Source of the DNA: Parvicella tangerina
Lineage (GTDB): Bacteria > Bacteroidota > Bacteroidia > Flavobacteriales_D > Parvicellaceae
Direction of reading: 5' to 3'
Assembly (NCBI RefSeq): GCF_907165195.1
Contig: NZ_OU015584.1
Location: forward strand, 1,488,001 to 1,552,000
Length of the DNA stretch: 64,000 nt
A program made the translations under genes and the position numbers. The notes beneath the pieces are model-generated. The model searched no databases. It worked only from the letters and a program-made list of their open reading frames with translations, and had not been told where the DNA came from. Numbering within the stretch: position 1 is the stretch's first letter; each line of letters opens with the position of its first letter. This document shows, in pieces, positions 25,627 through 33,502 of the stretch.

Positions 25627-26958
25627 ATGAAATTAATATCTGAAATCCTAATTGTTGATGATAATATTGACTTGCTTGAATTGTTAAGCAGACAATTGAA
25701 GGGTAAAGGGCTTGTGCCAACTACATCAAACAATGTGATGGATGCGATAGACCTTATCGAACATCAGGCAGTTGACTTACTCATTTCAGATATCAAAATG
25801 TCAAAAATTGGAGGGGAGCAGCTAATCAGATACGTTTCTGAACATTATCCAGATTTGCCGATATTAGTAATGACAGGATATCCGGACGTGAATTCAGCGG
25901 TTGAGTTGATGAAAATGGGCGTTTCAGAATACCTAATAAAACCTTTTCCAGCAGAGGACCTACTTAGTGCCATTATGCGCATTGGTTCTGTAGAAATTAG
26001 AGAGCCTGAAGAAGAAAAGCTTGTTGATTACTCGGCAGGTTTTCCTGGTATTATAGGTTCTTCTCCAAAAATGATTGAGCTATTTAGAACCATGGAAAAA
26101 ACCCTTAACAACAAGGCAACAGTATTGATTAATGGTGAAAGTGGTACGGGAAAAGAATTGATTGCTAGGGCAATTCATTATGAAAGCAAATTCTCTTCAG
26201 CTCCTTTTGTTCCTGTTAACTGTGGTGCAATTCCTGAACAACTAATAGAAAGTGAACTGTTTGGTCATTTGAAAGGAAGTTTTACTGGAGCTATTGGGGA
26301 TAGAAAAGGCTTTTTTGAGTCTGCGGATGGTGGTACAATATTTTTAGATGAGATAACCAATACTAGTTTAGGTGTTCAAGCGAAACTACTTAGAGTTCTA
26401 CAGGAAAAAGAAATAACTCCAGTTGGCAGTTCGCAATCGAAAAAAGTTGATGTTAGAATCATTTCTGCTACCAATCTAGATATCAAAAGCTTAGTGAGTC
26501 AAGGCAAGTTTAGAGAAGATCTCTTCTACCGATTAAATGTAATATCCCTAAATATTCCTGCTCTCAGACAACGAGATGGAGACGTTATAAAATTAATCAA
26601 TTATTTTTCTGCTAAATTTTCAAAAGAACATGGCTTACCTATTCCAAAGTTTGAAAAAGTTGTATTAAATACCTTGGAAAATTATGCGTGGCCAGGGAAT
26701 GTTAGAGAACTTGAAAACTTTATTCATCGATTGGTAATCCTCGCTGGGAATAAGGTTTCGATGTCTGATGTACCAACCTATATGAAGATGACTTTTGATA
26801 TAAATTCACCAGAAAATGAATTTGTATCACTTGAGGAGCATCAGTTAAAGTATATCAAGAGAGTCCTTAAGTCGACTGGCAATAATAAGTCAAAGGCTGC
26901 AGATATTTTAAAGATCGATCGAAAGACACTCAGAAACAAACTGAAAGACATGGGGTGA
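25627..26958 (+). CDS. Sigma-54-dependent response regulator (NtrC family)
   Basis: 443 residues. Receiver domain with VDDNIDL and the phosphoacceptor Asp in LLISDIKMSKIGG. Central AAA+ sigma-54 interaction domain with Walker A GESGTGKELIARAI, the loop GSFTGA (Ser instead of Ala at the second position, FTGA intact), Walker B GGTIFLDEI, and WPGNVRELENF. C-terminal Fis-type helix-turn-helix NNKSKAADILKIDRKTLRNK. It should activate sigma-54 promoters; a matching promoter is found 116 bases downstream of its own stop, in front of the Cys-rich protein gene. Cognate kinase is the adjacent gene. Confidence 0.95.
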   Translation: MKLISEILIVDDNIDLLELLSRQLKGKGLVPTTSNNVMDAIDLIEHQAVDLLISDIKMSKIGGEQLIRYVSEHYPDLPILVMTGYPDVNSAVELMKMGVSEYLIKPFPAEDLLSAIMRIGSVEIREPEEEKLVDYSAGFPGIIGSSPKMIELFRTMEKTLNNKATVLINGESGTGKELIARAIHYESKFSSAPFVPVNCGAIPEQLIESELFGHLKGSFTGAIGDRKGFFESADGGTIFLDEITNTSLGVQAKLLRVLQEKEITPVGSSQSKKVDVRIISATNLDIKSLVSQGKFREDLFYRLNVISLNIPALRQRDGDVIKLINYFSAKFSKEHGLPIPKFEKVVLNTLENYAWPGNVRELENFIHRLVILAGNKVSMSDVPTYMKMTFDINSPENEFVSLEEHQLKYIKRVLKSTGNNKSKAADILKIDRKTLRNKLKDMG

Positions 26959-27074
26959 TATTCCTCAGTTGGGTATTTATTACCCATTTATTTTCTTGTT
27001 AACCGTGTCCGAATATACTCTCTAAAAACTATATGCAACTGTATATCAGTATTGTACATCTTTCTTGATCTTGT

Positions 27075-27091
27075 TTGGCACACACTTCGCA
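27075..27091 (+). promoter_or_regulatory. Putative sigma-54 (-24/-12) promoter
   Basis: TTGGCAC-ACACT-TCGCA. The -24 GG (27077-27078) and -12 GC (27089-27090) have exactly the required spacing, and TGGCAC is a perfect -24 box; the -12 box is TCGC instead of TTGC. It lies 35 bases before the ATG at 27126 and directly downstream of a sigma-54 activator gene. Confidence 0.7.
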
Positions 27092-27125
27092 TAACTCATT
27101 TCAACTAATATTTTGAGATGAATTA

Positions 27126-27389
27126 ATGACTATCTGTACAGGTTGTCTGAACTACATGGGATGTGTATTTCAGAATAGTGTTTCCAATCGAAACTGGTGT
27201 TCAATGTTTCAACTAGATGAACCAAATGAGAATTTATCATTTAAGATTAATCAGACTAAAAAATTAAAGACAATGAATAGAGTTAAAGTAAAAATAGTAG
27301 ACAGCATTTGTCAAACATGTGAAATGATTGAGGGTTGTGAATTAACATTTGAAAAGAGCAAAAAGACGTATTGCGAAGAATATAAATAA
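27126..27389 (+). CDS. Small protein with duplicated C-x2-C-x5-C-x11-C module
   Basis: 87 residues. Cys 4, 7, 13 and 25 and Cys 62, 65, 71 and 83 have the same spacing, C-x2-C-x5-C-x11-C. The two halves share further residues (Ile before the first Cys, Gly before the third Cys, Ser in the long gap), so the protein is an internal duplication joined by a Lys-rich linker. Each half looks like a zinc- or iron-sulfur-binding knuckle. No family is recognised. It is the first gene after a putative sigma-54 promoter and 7 bases ahead of a glutamate dehydrogenase gene, so a regulatory or redox-sensing role toward these dehydrogenases is possible. Confidence 0.75.
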   Translation: MTICTGCLNYMGCVFQNSVSNRNWCSMFQLDEPNENLSFKINQTKKLKTMNRVKVKIVDSICQTCEMIEGCELTFEKSKKTYCEEYK

Positions 27390-27396
27390 CTACAAG

Positions 27397-28680
27397 ATGA
27401 AAGTTGAAAAAATAAATACGAAAAAGGCTGGAATGTATGAGAATGTTCTCAAGCAGTTTAATAAAGCTGCTGATATTGTAGCGTTAAATGAGGGGGTAAG
27501 GAAAATACTATCCCATACGAACAATGAAATAGTAGTTCATTTTCCTGTAAAAATGGATTCTGGTGAAATTGAGATTTTTACTGGATATAGAGTGCAGCAT
27601 AATAATTACCTTGGCCCATATAAAGGAGGTCTTAGATATCACCCTACGGTAGATATTGATGCAGCAAGGGCGTTAGCAGCTTGGATGACATGGAAGACGG
27701 CCTTAGTGGGGCTACCCTATGGAGGAGGTAAAGGAGGGATTAAGATAGATCCAAAAAATTATACAAAGTCGGAGTTAGAAAGAATTACCAGAAGATTTGT
27801 TTATGCATTAGGTGATAACATCGGCCCTGACCTAGATATTCCAGCTCCAGATGTAAACACAAATGCCCAAGTAATGGCATGGATTGCTGATACTTATGCA
27901 TCTATCAAGTCAATGGCTGAACGACAAAAGAATATGCACGTTGTAACGGGAAAACCGGTTGGATCTGGAGGTTTGGAAGGACGTGATCGTGCAACGGGGT
28001 TTGGGGTTGTGTCGATAATTCATGAATGGGCCGTTCAGAATAACTATGATTTGGAGAACAAAACCTTTATTGTTCAAGGTTTTGGAAATGTGGGTTATTG
28101 GGCTGCCAAATTTTTGGGTCAACTGGGTGCGAAATTGATTGCAATACAAGACATAAGTGGTACAATTTTGAATGAAAAAGGAATAGATCCAGATCAATTA
28201 CTGAATTATACTAGAATTAATGGCGGTGATATTGTTGGGTTTGTTGATAGTCGATTAATGGCGAATCAGGAGTTTTTTGGAATTGATTGTGATATTATTA
28301 TTCCTGCAGCCTTAGGAAATCAAATTACTACCGAAAATTGTAATGATATTAAGGCGACTTTAATAGCAGAAGGCGCAAATGGACCATTGGAAGTAGAGGC
28401 CGAAAAAATCCTTTTAGATCGTGAGGTTGTAATTCTGCCAGATATTTTATGTAATGCTGGAGGTGTGATTGGGAGTTATTATGAATGGCTTCAAAATAAG
28501 CGTAGCGAGAATTGGAAGTTAGACGAAGTCCTCCAGAAAATTGATGAGAAATTATCTGATGCATTCAACAAAGTAAATTCCACCTCAATGGAGCTATCTA
28601 CAGATTTTAGGACGTCTGCCTATGTGGTTGCACTAAGAAGATTAGAGCAAACTTATTTAGAAAGAGGTGTGTTCCCTTAA
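27397..28680 (+). CDS. Glutamate dehydrogenase (Glu/Leu/Phe/Val dehydrogenase family)
   Basis: 427 residues from the ATG at 27397; upstream in-frame codons overlap the preceding gene. Motifs: GYRVQHNNYLGPYKGGLRYHP, GLPYGGGKGGIKIDP (active-site Lys loop), DIPAPDVNTN, the Rossmann motif VQGFGNVGYWAAKF, and LPDILCNAGGVIGSYYEW. All are typical of hexameric NAD-dependent GDH, which interconverts glutamate and 2-oxoglutarate plus ammonium in the cytoplasm. It is second in a putative sigma-54-driven operon and is followed by an alanine dehydrogenase-like gene, so the operon appears to deal with ammonium release or NAD(H) balance. Confidence 0.93.
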   Translation: MKVEKINTKKAGMYENVLKQFNKAADIVALNEGVRKILSHTNNEIVVHFPVKMDSGEIEIFTGYRVQHNNYLGPYKGGLRYHPTVDIDAARALAAWMTWKTALVGLPYGGGKGGIKIDPKNYTKSELERITRRFVYALGDNIGPDLDIPAPDVNTNAQVMAWIADTYASIKSMAERQKNMHVVTGKPVGSGGLEGRDRATGFGVVSIIHEWAVQNNYDLENKTFIVQGFGNVGYWAAKFLGQLGAKLIAIQDISGTILNEKGIDPDQLLNYTRINGGDIVGFVDSRLMANQEFFGIDCDIIIPAALGNQITTENCNDIKATLIAEGANGPLEVEAEKILLDREVVILPDILCNAGGVIGSYYEWLQNKRSENWKLDEVLQKIDEKLSDAFNKVNSTSMELSTDFRTSAYVVALRRLEQTYLERGVFP

Positions 28681-28692
28681 GTATGTATTGTT

Positions 28693-29766
28693 ATGAAAAC
28701 AATTGGAGTTGTTAAAGAATATAATAGTAAGGTGGTTGCATTGACCCCTGCTAACGTAAAGAACATTGTGGATATTGCTAGAGTGGTGGTAGAGTCTGGT
28801 GCTGGGTTAGAGTCCGGATTCACAAATGAGGATTACGTAAAAGCAGGGGCTTTGCTAGCCTATAACAGAAGAGAATTAATCCGAAACTCGGAAATAATCC
28901 TAACTTATAACAGTGACATTGATGTTCAATGCCATGATGATTTGAAAGTGGTATTAGGGTGTCATCAGGTTTATGACAGTTATTTCTTATTACTTAATTT
29001 CCAAAAAAGACCGGTTAGATTATACAGCCTAACATTACTTCCAAAAAATACATTATCAAAGTATATGCGTGTAACTGAAGGTATTGAAAGATTATCTGGA
29101 TACCAGACTGTAATTTCTGGAGTTAATAAATTAAATAAAGTTGTTTCGATGATGCAAGGTAATAATGACTATATCCCCCCTTCCAAGATTATGGTTATAG
29201 GAGCTGGGGTAGCAGGACAGCAGGCCATTGAGACAGCTAAGAATATTGGAGCCGTTGTATTTGTATTTGATAATTGTGATAGGGCGATGGATGTCGTTGA
29301 AAAACTGGGGGGCATTTTTATCACCAAAGAGAACTTGTCTGGAAATAAAAATAACTCCAGTGAAATACTGGCATCATACTTAACTGAAATAGATTTAGTG
29401 ATATGCACATTAGGATATGAGGGGTTTTCCAATCCGTCATTATTATCGAAAAAAATGATTAGTACAATGAAAAATAATGCTAAGATTATTGATTTAACGT
29501 CAAGATATGGAGCAACAACTGAGCTAACAATTGAGGGAGCCATAAGTAGCTGTGAAGGTGTTGATATAATAGGTAGCTCTGAGTTATTTAATGATGTGCC
29601 ACTCACATCATCTATGATCTTAGGAAATAAAATGGAGTCGTTTTTAAGGTATTACATGGAGAATGAAACTATAAAAAATCAAAATGAAGTTTTACAATCC
29701 GCCCTTGTTGTTGATAATGGTGAGTTAGTAAATAAAAAGATTCTTAAGAAAATTGAAATTATGTAA
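28693..29766 (+). CDS. Alanine dehydrogenase / transhydrogenase-alpha-like protein
   Basis: 357 residues. The N-terminal domain starts MKTIGVVKEYNSKVVALTPANV with VVVESGAGLESGFTNEDYVKAGA, the AlaDh_PNT_N pattern. The NAD-binding domain has MVIGAGVAGQQAIETAKNIGAVV, then LVICTLGYEG and NNAKIIDLTSRYGATTELT. Classical alanine dehydrogenase has a different early part (REIKxxExRV), so it may be a divergent AlaDH or a relative of the soluble transhydrogenase alpha1 subunit; the reaction is not certain. It follows the GDH gene by 12 bases in the same direction and probably belongs to the same transcript. Confidence 0.8.
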   Translation: MKTIGVVKEYNSKVVALTPANVKNIVDIARVVVESGAGLESGFTNEDYVKAGALLAYNRRELIRNSEIILTYNSDIDVQCHDDLKVVLGCHQVYDSYFLLLNFQKRPVRLYSLTLLPKNTLSKYMRVTEGIERLSGYQTVISGVNKLNKVVSMMQGNNDYIPPSKIMVIGAGVAGQQAIETAKNIGAVVFVFDNCDRAMDVVEKLGGIFITKENLSGNKNNSSEILASYLTEIDLVICTLGYEGFSNPSLLSKKMISTMKNNAKIIDLTSRYGATTELTIEGAISSCEGVDIIGSSELFNDVPLTSSMILGNKMESFLRYYMENETIKNQNEVLQSALVVDNGELVNKKILKKIEIM

Positions 29767-29959
29767 AATCTGAGGTGGGTTAGTTTTGGTAAGGATTAAT
29801 ACTTTTAAGTTGTTTGATTTGGTGGTTCTGGAGGATTAATTGTGTGTTAGTTTTAATGCATTCCAGAACTTGTTTAATTCACAAAAAGTGAATTGCTTTT
29901 TCAGTTGGTATCTAATCAAAAGGTGAAAATCCAAACTACCCACCTCTTTTACAAATATT

Positions 29960-30640
29960 ATGAGAATTTACATTTTAATATTTTTCTTTTGTTCTTTTAT
30001 TAAAACTTATTCTCAGGTGAATGAAAAACAATTGGGAGGTTGGTATAGTTTAAGATTGACTACAGCACTTGGTAATGATTGGGAATTCAATACTGAAATT
30101 CACGATAGAAACTGGAATATAATCGGAGATCTACAACAATTTGTAATGGGGTTTGGTTTTCGAAAGAAAGTAGCTTCGAAAGGTATTGCATTAACAATGT
30201 TTAATTCCTATTTTCTTTCAAAAAAGCCGTTTCCTGAATCTAATTTCATTCCAGAATACAGAGTTCACCAAGAAATCTTGATTCCTAAAATTATATGGAA
30301 ACGATTGAACCTAAATACTCTTCTAAGAATTGAAGAAAGGTTTATCCAAAATCAGCCATTTAGACTAAGGACAAGACTTAATCAAATTGTCCGAATCCCA
30401 TTAAATAATAAGGACATAAAGGATAATACAATTTATTTGGAAGTTTCAAATGAAGTATTTCTTAATCCAAAATTATCGTCCAAAAATTCAAATTTAAAAT
30501 ATTTCGACTTAAATCGGTTTTCATTTGGAGTTGGTTGGAAAACATCTAAAAATGTTGTCTTGGAACTCGGGATAATGAATCAAACTACAAGTAGCTGGTC
30601 AAAAAATCAATTTATGATTGGTACTAGGTTTAGCATTTAA
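29960..30640 (+). CDS. DUF2490-like outer-membrane protein
   Basis: 226 residues. A signal peptide (IYILIFFFCSFIKTYSQ) is followed by GGWYSLRLTTALGNDWEFNTEIHDRN and a run of alternating beta strands ending in an aromatic residue pattern (FMIGTRFSI). This matches the DUF2490 family of small Bacteroidota beta-barrels. Function unknown. It stands alone after a 193-base gap downstream of the dehydrogenase operon and converges with (overlaps by 11 bases) the gene on the minus strand. Confidence 0.7.
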   Translation: MRIYILIFFFCSFIKTYSQVNEKQLGGWYSLRLTTALGNDWEFNTEIHDRNWNIIGDLQQFVMGFGFRKKVASKGIALTMFNSYFLSKKPFPESNFIPEYRVHQEILIPKIIWKRLNLNTLLRIEERFIQNQPFRLRTRLNQIVRIPLNNKDIKDNTIYLEVSNEVFLNPKLSSKNSNLKYFDLNRFSFGVGWKTSKNVVLELGIMNQTTSSWSKNQFMIGTRFSI

Positions 30641-31121
30641 CAAATTTTTCATGAAACATTTCTAGTAGATTGAAATCTGTTATCTGTTTAATATCCTCTT
30701 CATTCAAGTTTTTTATAACTACCATGTCCTTATCTAAATCCCCATTTCTAAATGATATTTCTAGCTGATTATCAATTAATTTGATTAAATATATTTTATG
30801 ATATGGAATTAGAAATATACAATTAAAGTCTATTTTAAAATATCCGACCACTCGAGCAATTGCAATTGGAGTTAATATGCACAGCCCTGGAAAGACTATA
30901 ATTAGTGGAAGGGTTAGTAGTGTGGTTGTGAGAAATAGAAATATTAAACAAAGTTCGAATAATAAGTTCAGTTGAATTCGACTCTTATTCTTCGCACACG
31001 TAAGATTAGTTCGCTCTCTTAGGTGTTTCAATTCTCTAGTAGAGTCCGAAAAAGTGAAATATATGTAATGATCGCTAAATCTAATGTAGCCAGTATTATT
31101 TTTGATTACGAGATCACTCAT
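30630..31121 (-). CDS. Hypothetical membrane protein, last gene of the nitrosative-stress operon
   Basis: About 163 residues from the ATG at 31121 (an ATG at 31133 is also possible). Two adjacent membrane helices lie in the middle (LLFELCLIFLFLTTTLLTLP and LIIVFPGLCILTPIAIARVV), with polar domains on both sides. No family is recognised. The start overlaps the end of the RIC gene, so it is probably translated as part of that operon. Confidence 0.55.
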   Translation of the reverse strand: MSDLVIKNNTGYIRFSDHYIYFTFSDSTRELKHLRERTNLTCAKNKSRIQLNLLFELCLIFLFLTTTLLTLPLIIVFPGLCILTPIAIARVVGYFKIDFNCIFLIPYHKIYLIKLIDNQLEISFRNGDLDKDMVVIKNLNEEDIKQITDFNLLEMFHEKFVKC

Positions 31122-31851
31122 TACTTTTGTCAAGGCTTTGTTGCAGAATTAAGCTCTTTGGGAAAAGGATGTTGTTCTCTAGATGAATATGTAGATGTAG
31201 GTCTTTTTCAAATTCTGATAACAATGAATAAGTTCGAATATAGGTGTTACAAGCATCTTCAGGAGGAGTGTATGTATTTGTTAATTCATTGATTTTTTGA
31301 AATCGCTCACCTTCTGTATTGTGTTCATCCATCATTTGGTCTATTGGACTTTTGACTGCATTTGTAGAGATAATAAACTGGTCAATTTCTCCATGAGCAG
31401 CTTTGATCATTTTACCAATGAATGGGAACAATATTAACTCTTCTTTCTTCATGTGTTTTGCCAATTCTTGCACTCCTTCCTTGAAAAGGCTATAAACTTG
31501 TTGCAATTCGGGGTGTTTTTTGCCATGTACATTTCTAACCTTTTCTAAGAGTGGTAGAATTTCATTAGATTTCTGTTCAACATAGGTGTGATGATGCTTG
31601 ACGATGTGATCGGCAAGTTCATTTAGCTTAAGGTCTGAGTAGTTTATACTCTCGCTTGTTTGCATTCCTAAAACAGCATTGATCTCAATGAGTAATTCAT
31701 TGGGGTCGTAAGCTATGGCTTCGCAAGCCTCTCGTAGGGACCTGTTTCCTTTACAACAATAGTCGATATTATATTGTTCCAATATTTTTCCGATGCGGTA
31801 ATCAAAGGTCACAATTTCTCCTAAGCTGGTGTTTTCTGTTAACTCTGTCAT
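31114..31851 (-). CDS. ric: Iron-sulfur cluster repair di-iron protein (RIC/ScdA/YtfE family)
   Basis: 245 residues. The N-terminal DUF542 domain has IVTFDYRIGKILEQYNIDYCCKG, including the CC pair. The hemerythrin-like C-terminal domain has the di-iron ligands HHHTYV, HGKKHPEL, ELAKHMKKEE, MMDEHNTEG and LHIHLENN. Members repair Fe-S clusters damaged by nitric oxide or peroxide and handle NO in the cytoplasm. It lies in a minus-strand operon with an Rrf2 regulator and a truncated globin, and overlaps the upstream membrane-protein gene by 4 bases. Confidence 0.95.
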   Translation of the reverse strand: MTELTENTSLGEIVTFDYRIGKILEQYNIDYCCKGNRSLREACEAIAYDPNELLIEINAVLGMQTSESINYSDLKLNELADHIVKHHHTYVEQKSNEILPLLEKVRNVHGKKHPELQQVYSLFKEGVQELAKHMKKEELILFPFIGKMIKAAHGEIDQFIISTNAVKSPIDQMMDEHNTEGERFQKINELTNTYTPPEDACNTYIRTYSLLSEFEKDLHLHIHLENNILFPKSLILQQSLDKSNE

Positions 31852-32291
31852 GTTTTTATAAATAGTTTGATGGTTATAAAAGCTAAGGCAAGTAGTTTTA
31901 ATAATTCGGAAATAACGTAATAGAGGTGGAGAAACGAGCTTGCCACATCTTTACCTTGGATGTGATCTTCAGCTCTAGCGTCTAATAAAGGCAATAACCA
32001 AAATGTTTGAAGGATCAATAGCACAAGTAATAAGGAGCTTACTACTAAGAGAGGTGAATTAAAATCGCTTCGATACATAATCAAATGGAAGATCAAAATA
32101 ATAGCAAGAACCCATTCGATCTTATTGAGCACAAAAAACACGAGTCTTCCTATACCAAGCCCTAAGGGTAGGGTAATGCCAGGTGCTCTAAATTTTAACC
32201 AGGCTTCCATGAAACTAATGGCGAGGATAAATCCTATCCATAATACACTGCTTATTAGCAGTATTGGGTGCTTTGTTATATATGTAGTCAT
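31848..32291 (-). CDS. Four-helix membrane protein of unknown function
   Basis: 147 residues with four hydrophobic segments (starting ILLISSVLWIGFILAISFME and ending LLKLLALAFITIKLFI). Conserved-looking polar residues sit near membrane borders (MEAWLKFRAPG, ARAEDHIQGK). No named family recognised. It overlaps ric by 4 bases and follows the globin gene by 4 bases, so tight coupling suggests a part in the same nitric-oxide response. Confidence 0.65.
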   Translation of the reverse strand: MTTYITKHPILLISSVLWIGFILAISFMEAWLKFRAPGITLPLGLGIGRLVFFVLNKIEWVLAIILIFHLIMYRSDFNSPLLVVSSLLLVLLILQTFWLLPLLDARAEDHIQGKDVASSFLHLYYVISELLKLLALAFITIKLFIKT

Positions 32292-32295
32292 CGGT

Positions 32296-32664
32296 TTAAA
32301 TGTCAGTTTTTATTAGCTCTAATTTTGCTTTGAAGACTTGGGCGATTTGTTCAGATCTTTGTTTGGCTATTTGAGCCTTCTCTCCATGGAATTTATCGTC
32401 AACCGTACGATGAAAAATTTCTACCCAACGTTCAAAGTGTTCAGCACGAATAGGGAGTTTTACGTGAGGAGGAAATGGAGATCCAGAATAAGTATGCTCC
32501 TCTAGTAGGAGTGTTTGCCAGAACTTGTACATTTTTTCAAGATGGGGTGCCCAATCTTTTATGAAAAAAGTAAAAATAGGTCCCACAGTATCATCTTCTC
32601 TTACAGATGTGTAAAAATGGTCTACCATTGTTTTAATATCGTCTAAAGTCTCTATATCTTTCAT
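32296..32664 (-). CDS. Truncated hemoglobin, group III-like
   Basis: 122 residues. The 2-on-2 globin pattern is seen in MVDHFYTSVREDDTVGPIFT, LEKMYKFWQTLLL and AEHFERWVEIFHRTVDD, where the His of EHFERW is the likely proximal haem ligand. The WAPHLEKMYKFW and HFERW combination is typical of group III (P-type) globins. Such proteins bind oxygen and nitric oxide in the cytoplasm. It lies between two small membrane-protein genes in the Rrf2-RIC operon, which favours a role in NO detoxification or delivery. Confidence 0.88.
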   Translation of the reverse strand: MKDIETLDDIKTMVDHFYTSVREDDTVGPIFTFFIKDWAPHLEKMYKFWQTLLLEEHTYSGSPFPPHVKLPIRAEHFERWVEIFHRTVDDKFHGEKAQIAKQRSEQIAQVFKAKLELIKTDI

Positions 32665-32665
32665 T

Positions 32666-32947
32666 TCAAATTAAATTGTTCAGTAGGATTAATAAGAAGT
32701 TGGTCAAAACGCTTAATAAAAACGTATACAAACACCATTTTGCTGGAGCCTGTGCAATAAAGGCTGCATTCGAGGCCATTGTGATCGTTGCTATTATAGC
32801 TAATTGTACCATGTTATTTGTCATAAATGTGTACATGGCGGCTATTGAACCAAGACAACTTTGAAACGTCATCATTAATGTCATAGCTCCAAATCTGTTC
32901 CTTTCGAAGAACTCTATAAAATCGCTAAGTAGTGTTTTGTTTTTCAT
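32666..32947 (-). CDS. Small membrane protein of unknown function
   Basis: 93 residues with two or three hydrophobic helices (FGAMTLMMTFQSCLGSIAAMY, MVQLAIIATITMASNAAFIA, WCLYTFLLSVLTNFLLILL). It starts with a short charged helix, LLSDFIEFFERNRF. No family recognised. It lies between the Rrf2 regulator (46 bases) and the globin gene (1 base) and is surely in the same transcript as the globin. Confidence 0.6.
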   Translation of the reverse strand: MKNKTLLSDFIEFFERNRFGAMTLMMTFQSCLGSIAAMYTFMTNNMVQLAIIATITMASNAAFIAQAPAKWCLYTFLLSVLTNFLLILLNNLI

Positions 32948-32960
32948 AATATAATATATA

Positions 32961-32976
32961 AAGATCTTTTTATCTT
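32961..32976. promoter_or_regulatory. Inverted repeat upstream of the globin operon genes
   Basis: AAGAT-CTTTTT-ATCTT lies between the Rrf2 gene and the small membrane-protein gene, 14 bases before the latter's start. It is a possible Rrf2-family operator; only 5 bp per arm, so the support is modest. Confidence 0.3.
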
Positions 32977-32993
32977 CTATTTTTCCAAATATT

Positions 32994-33428
32994 TTATCGT
33001 TTTAATACGGTATATCCATTTTCTAAATCATTTATCAACTGAGATAGAGTAGTGCTAGATAACATTTTCTTAAGGTCATCTCTTATTGAGACAAAGTGAT
33101 CATGAACAGGACATGGATGTTTTGAATTACATTCCTTTAACCCAAGTCCACAACCATTATAGATATTATCACCATCAATTGCTTTTACAAGGTTCATTAA
33201 CGTAATTTTGTCTAGACTAGCTTTGTCTATTTCAAACCCTCCAGACGGCCCTTTAACAGAAACTAATATTTGACTTTTAACGAGGGTTTGTAGAATTTTT
33301 GCAGTAAATGCTTCTGGTGAATCAGTTTGTTTGGCAATCTCTTTGACGCCTGTGCGCTTTCCTTTTGCCGATTGCTCTGCAACAAAAAGAGTAGCTCTAA
33401 TACCATATTCACATGCTTTTGAAAACAT
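32994..33428 (-). CDS. Rrf2 family transcriptional regulator (NsrR/IscR-like)
   Basis: 144 residues. Winged helix-turn-helix with EYGIRATLFVAEQSAKGKRT, VKEIAKQTDSPEAFTAKILQ and GPSGGFEIDK. Three Cys in NGCGLGLKECNSKHPC have spacing C-x6-C-x5-C, the position that binds an Fe-S cluster in NsrR and IscR. Proteins of this type sense nitric oxide or Fe-S status and repress stress genes. Its position at the head of an operon with a globin and RIC fits an NsrR-like role. Divergent from the folate cyclo-ligase gene, with palindromic DNA between the starts. Confidence 0.92.
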   Translation of the reverse strand: MFSKACEYGIRATLFVAEQSAKGKRTGVKEIAKQTDSPEAFTAKILQTLVKSQILVSVKGPSGGFEIDKASLDKITLMNLVKAIDGDNIYNGCGLGLKECNSKHPCPVHDHFVSIRDDLKKMLSSTTLSQLINDLENGYTVLKR

Positions 33429-33448
33429 TCTATTGATTATTTCTGATA

Positions 33449-33456
33449 CAAATATA
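33449..33456 (-). promoter_or_regulatory. Candidate -7 element of the Rrf2 gene
   Basis: On the minus strand this reads TATATTTG, an exact TAnnTTTG, 20 bases before the start codon. No clear -33 TTTG at 19 bases. Confidence 0.4.
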
Positions 33457-33478
33457 GGTCTCTATTTTTAATAAAGGA

Positions 33479-33486
33479 TATATTTG
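33479..33486 (+). promoter_or_regulatory. Candidate -7 element of the folate cyclo-ligase gene
   Basis: TATATTTG is an exact TAnnTTTG, 16 bases before the ATG at 33503, implying a very short leader. It overlaps a palindrome at 33480-33496. Confidence 0.4.
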
Positions 33487-33496
33487 TCCGAAATAT
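33480..33496. promoter_or_regulatory. Palindrome overlapping the cyclo-ligase promoter
   Basis: ATATTT-GTCCG-AAATAT, a perfect 6-bp inverted repeat with a 5-base spacer between the divergent rrf2 and cyclo-ligase genes. It could be the operator of the Rrf2 protein. Confidence 0.35.
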
Positions 33497-33502
33497 TTTA
33501 TC

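Noticed and set aside
31023-31292. Plus-strand 89-codon frame
   Set aside because: It lies antisense to the RIC gene and its downstream neighbour, both with clear motifs or coupling.
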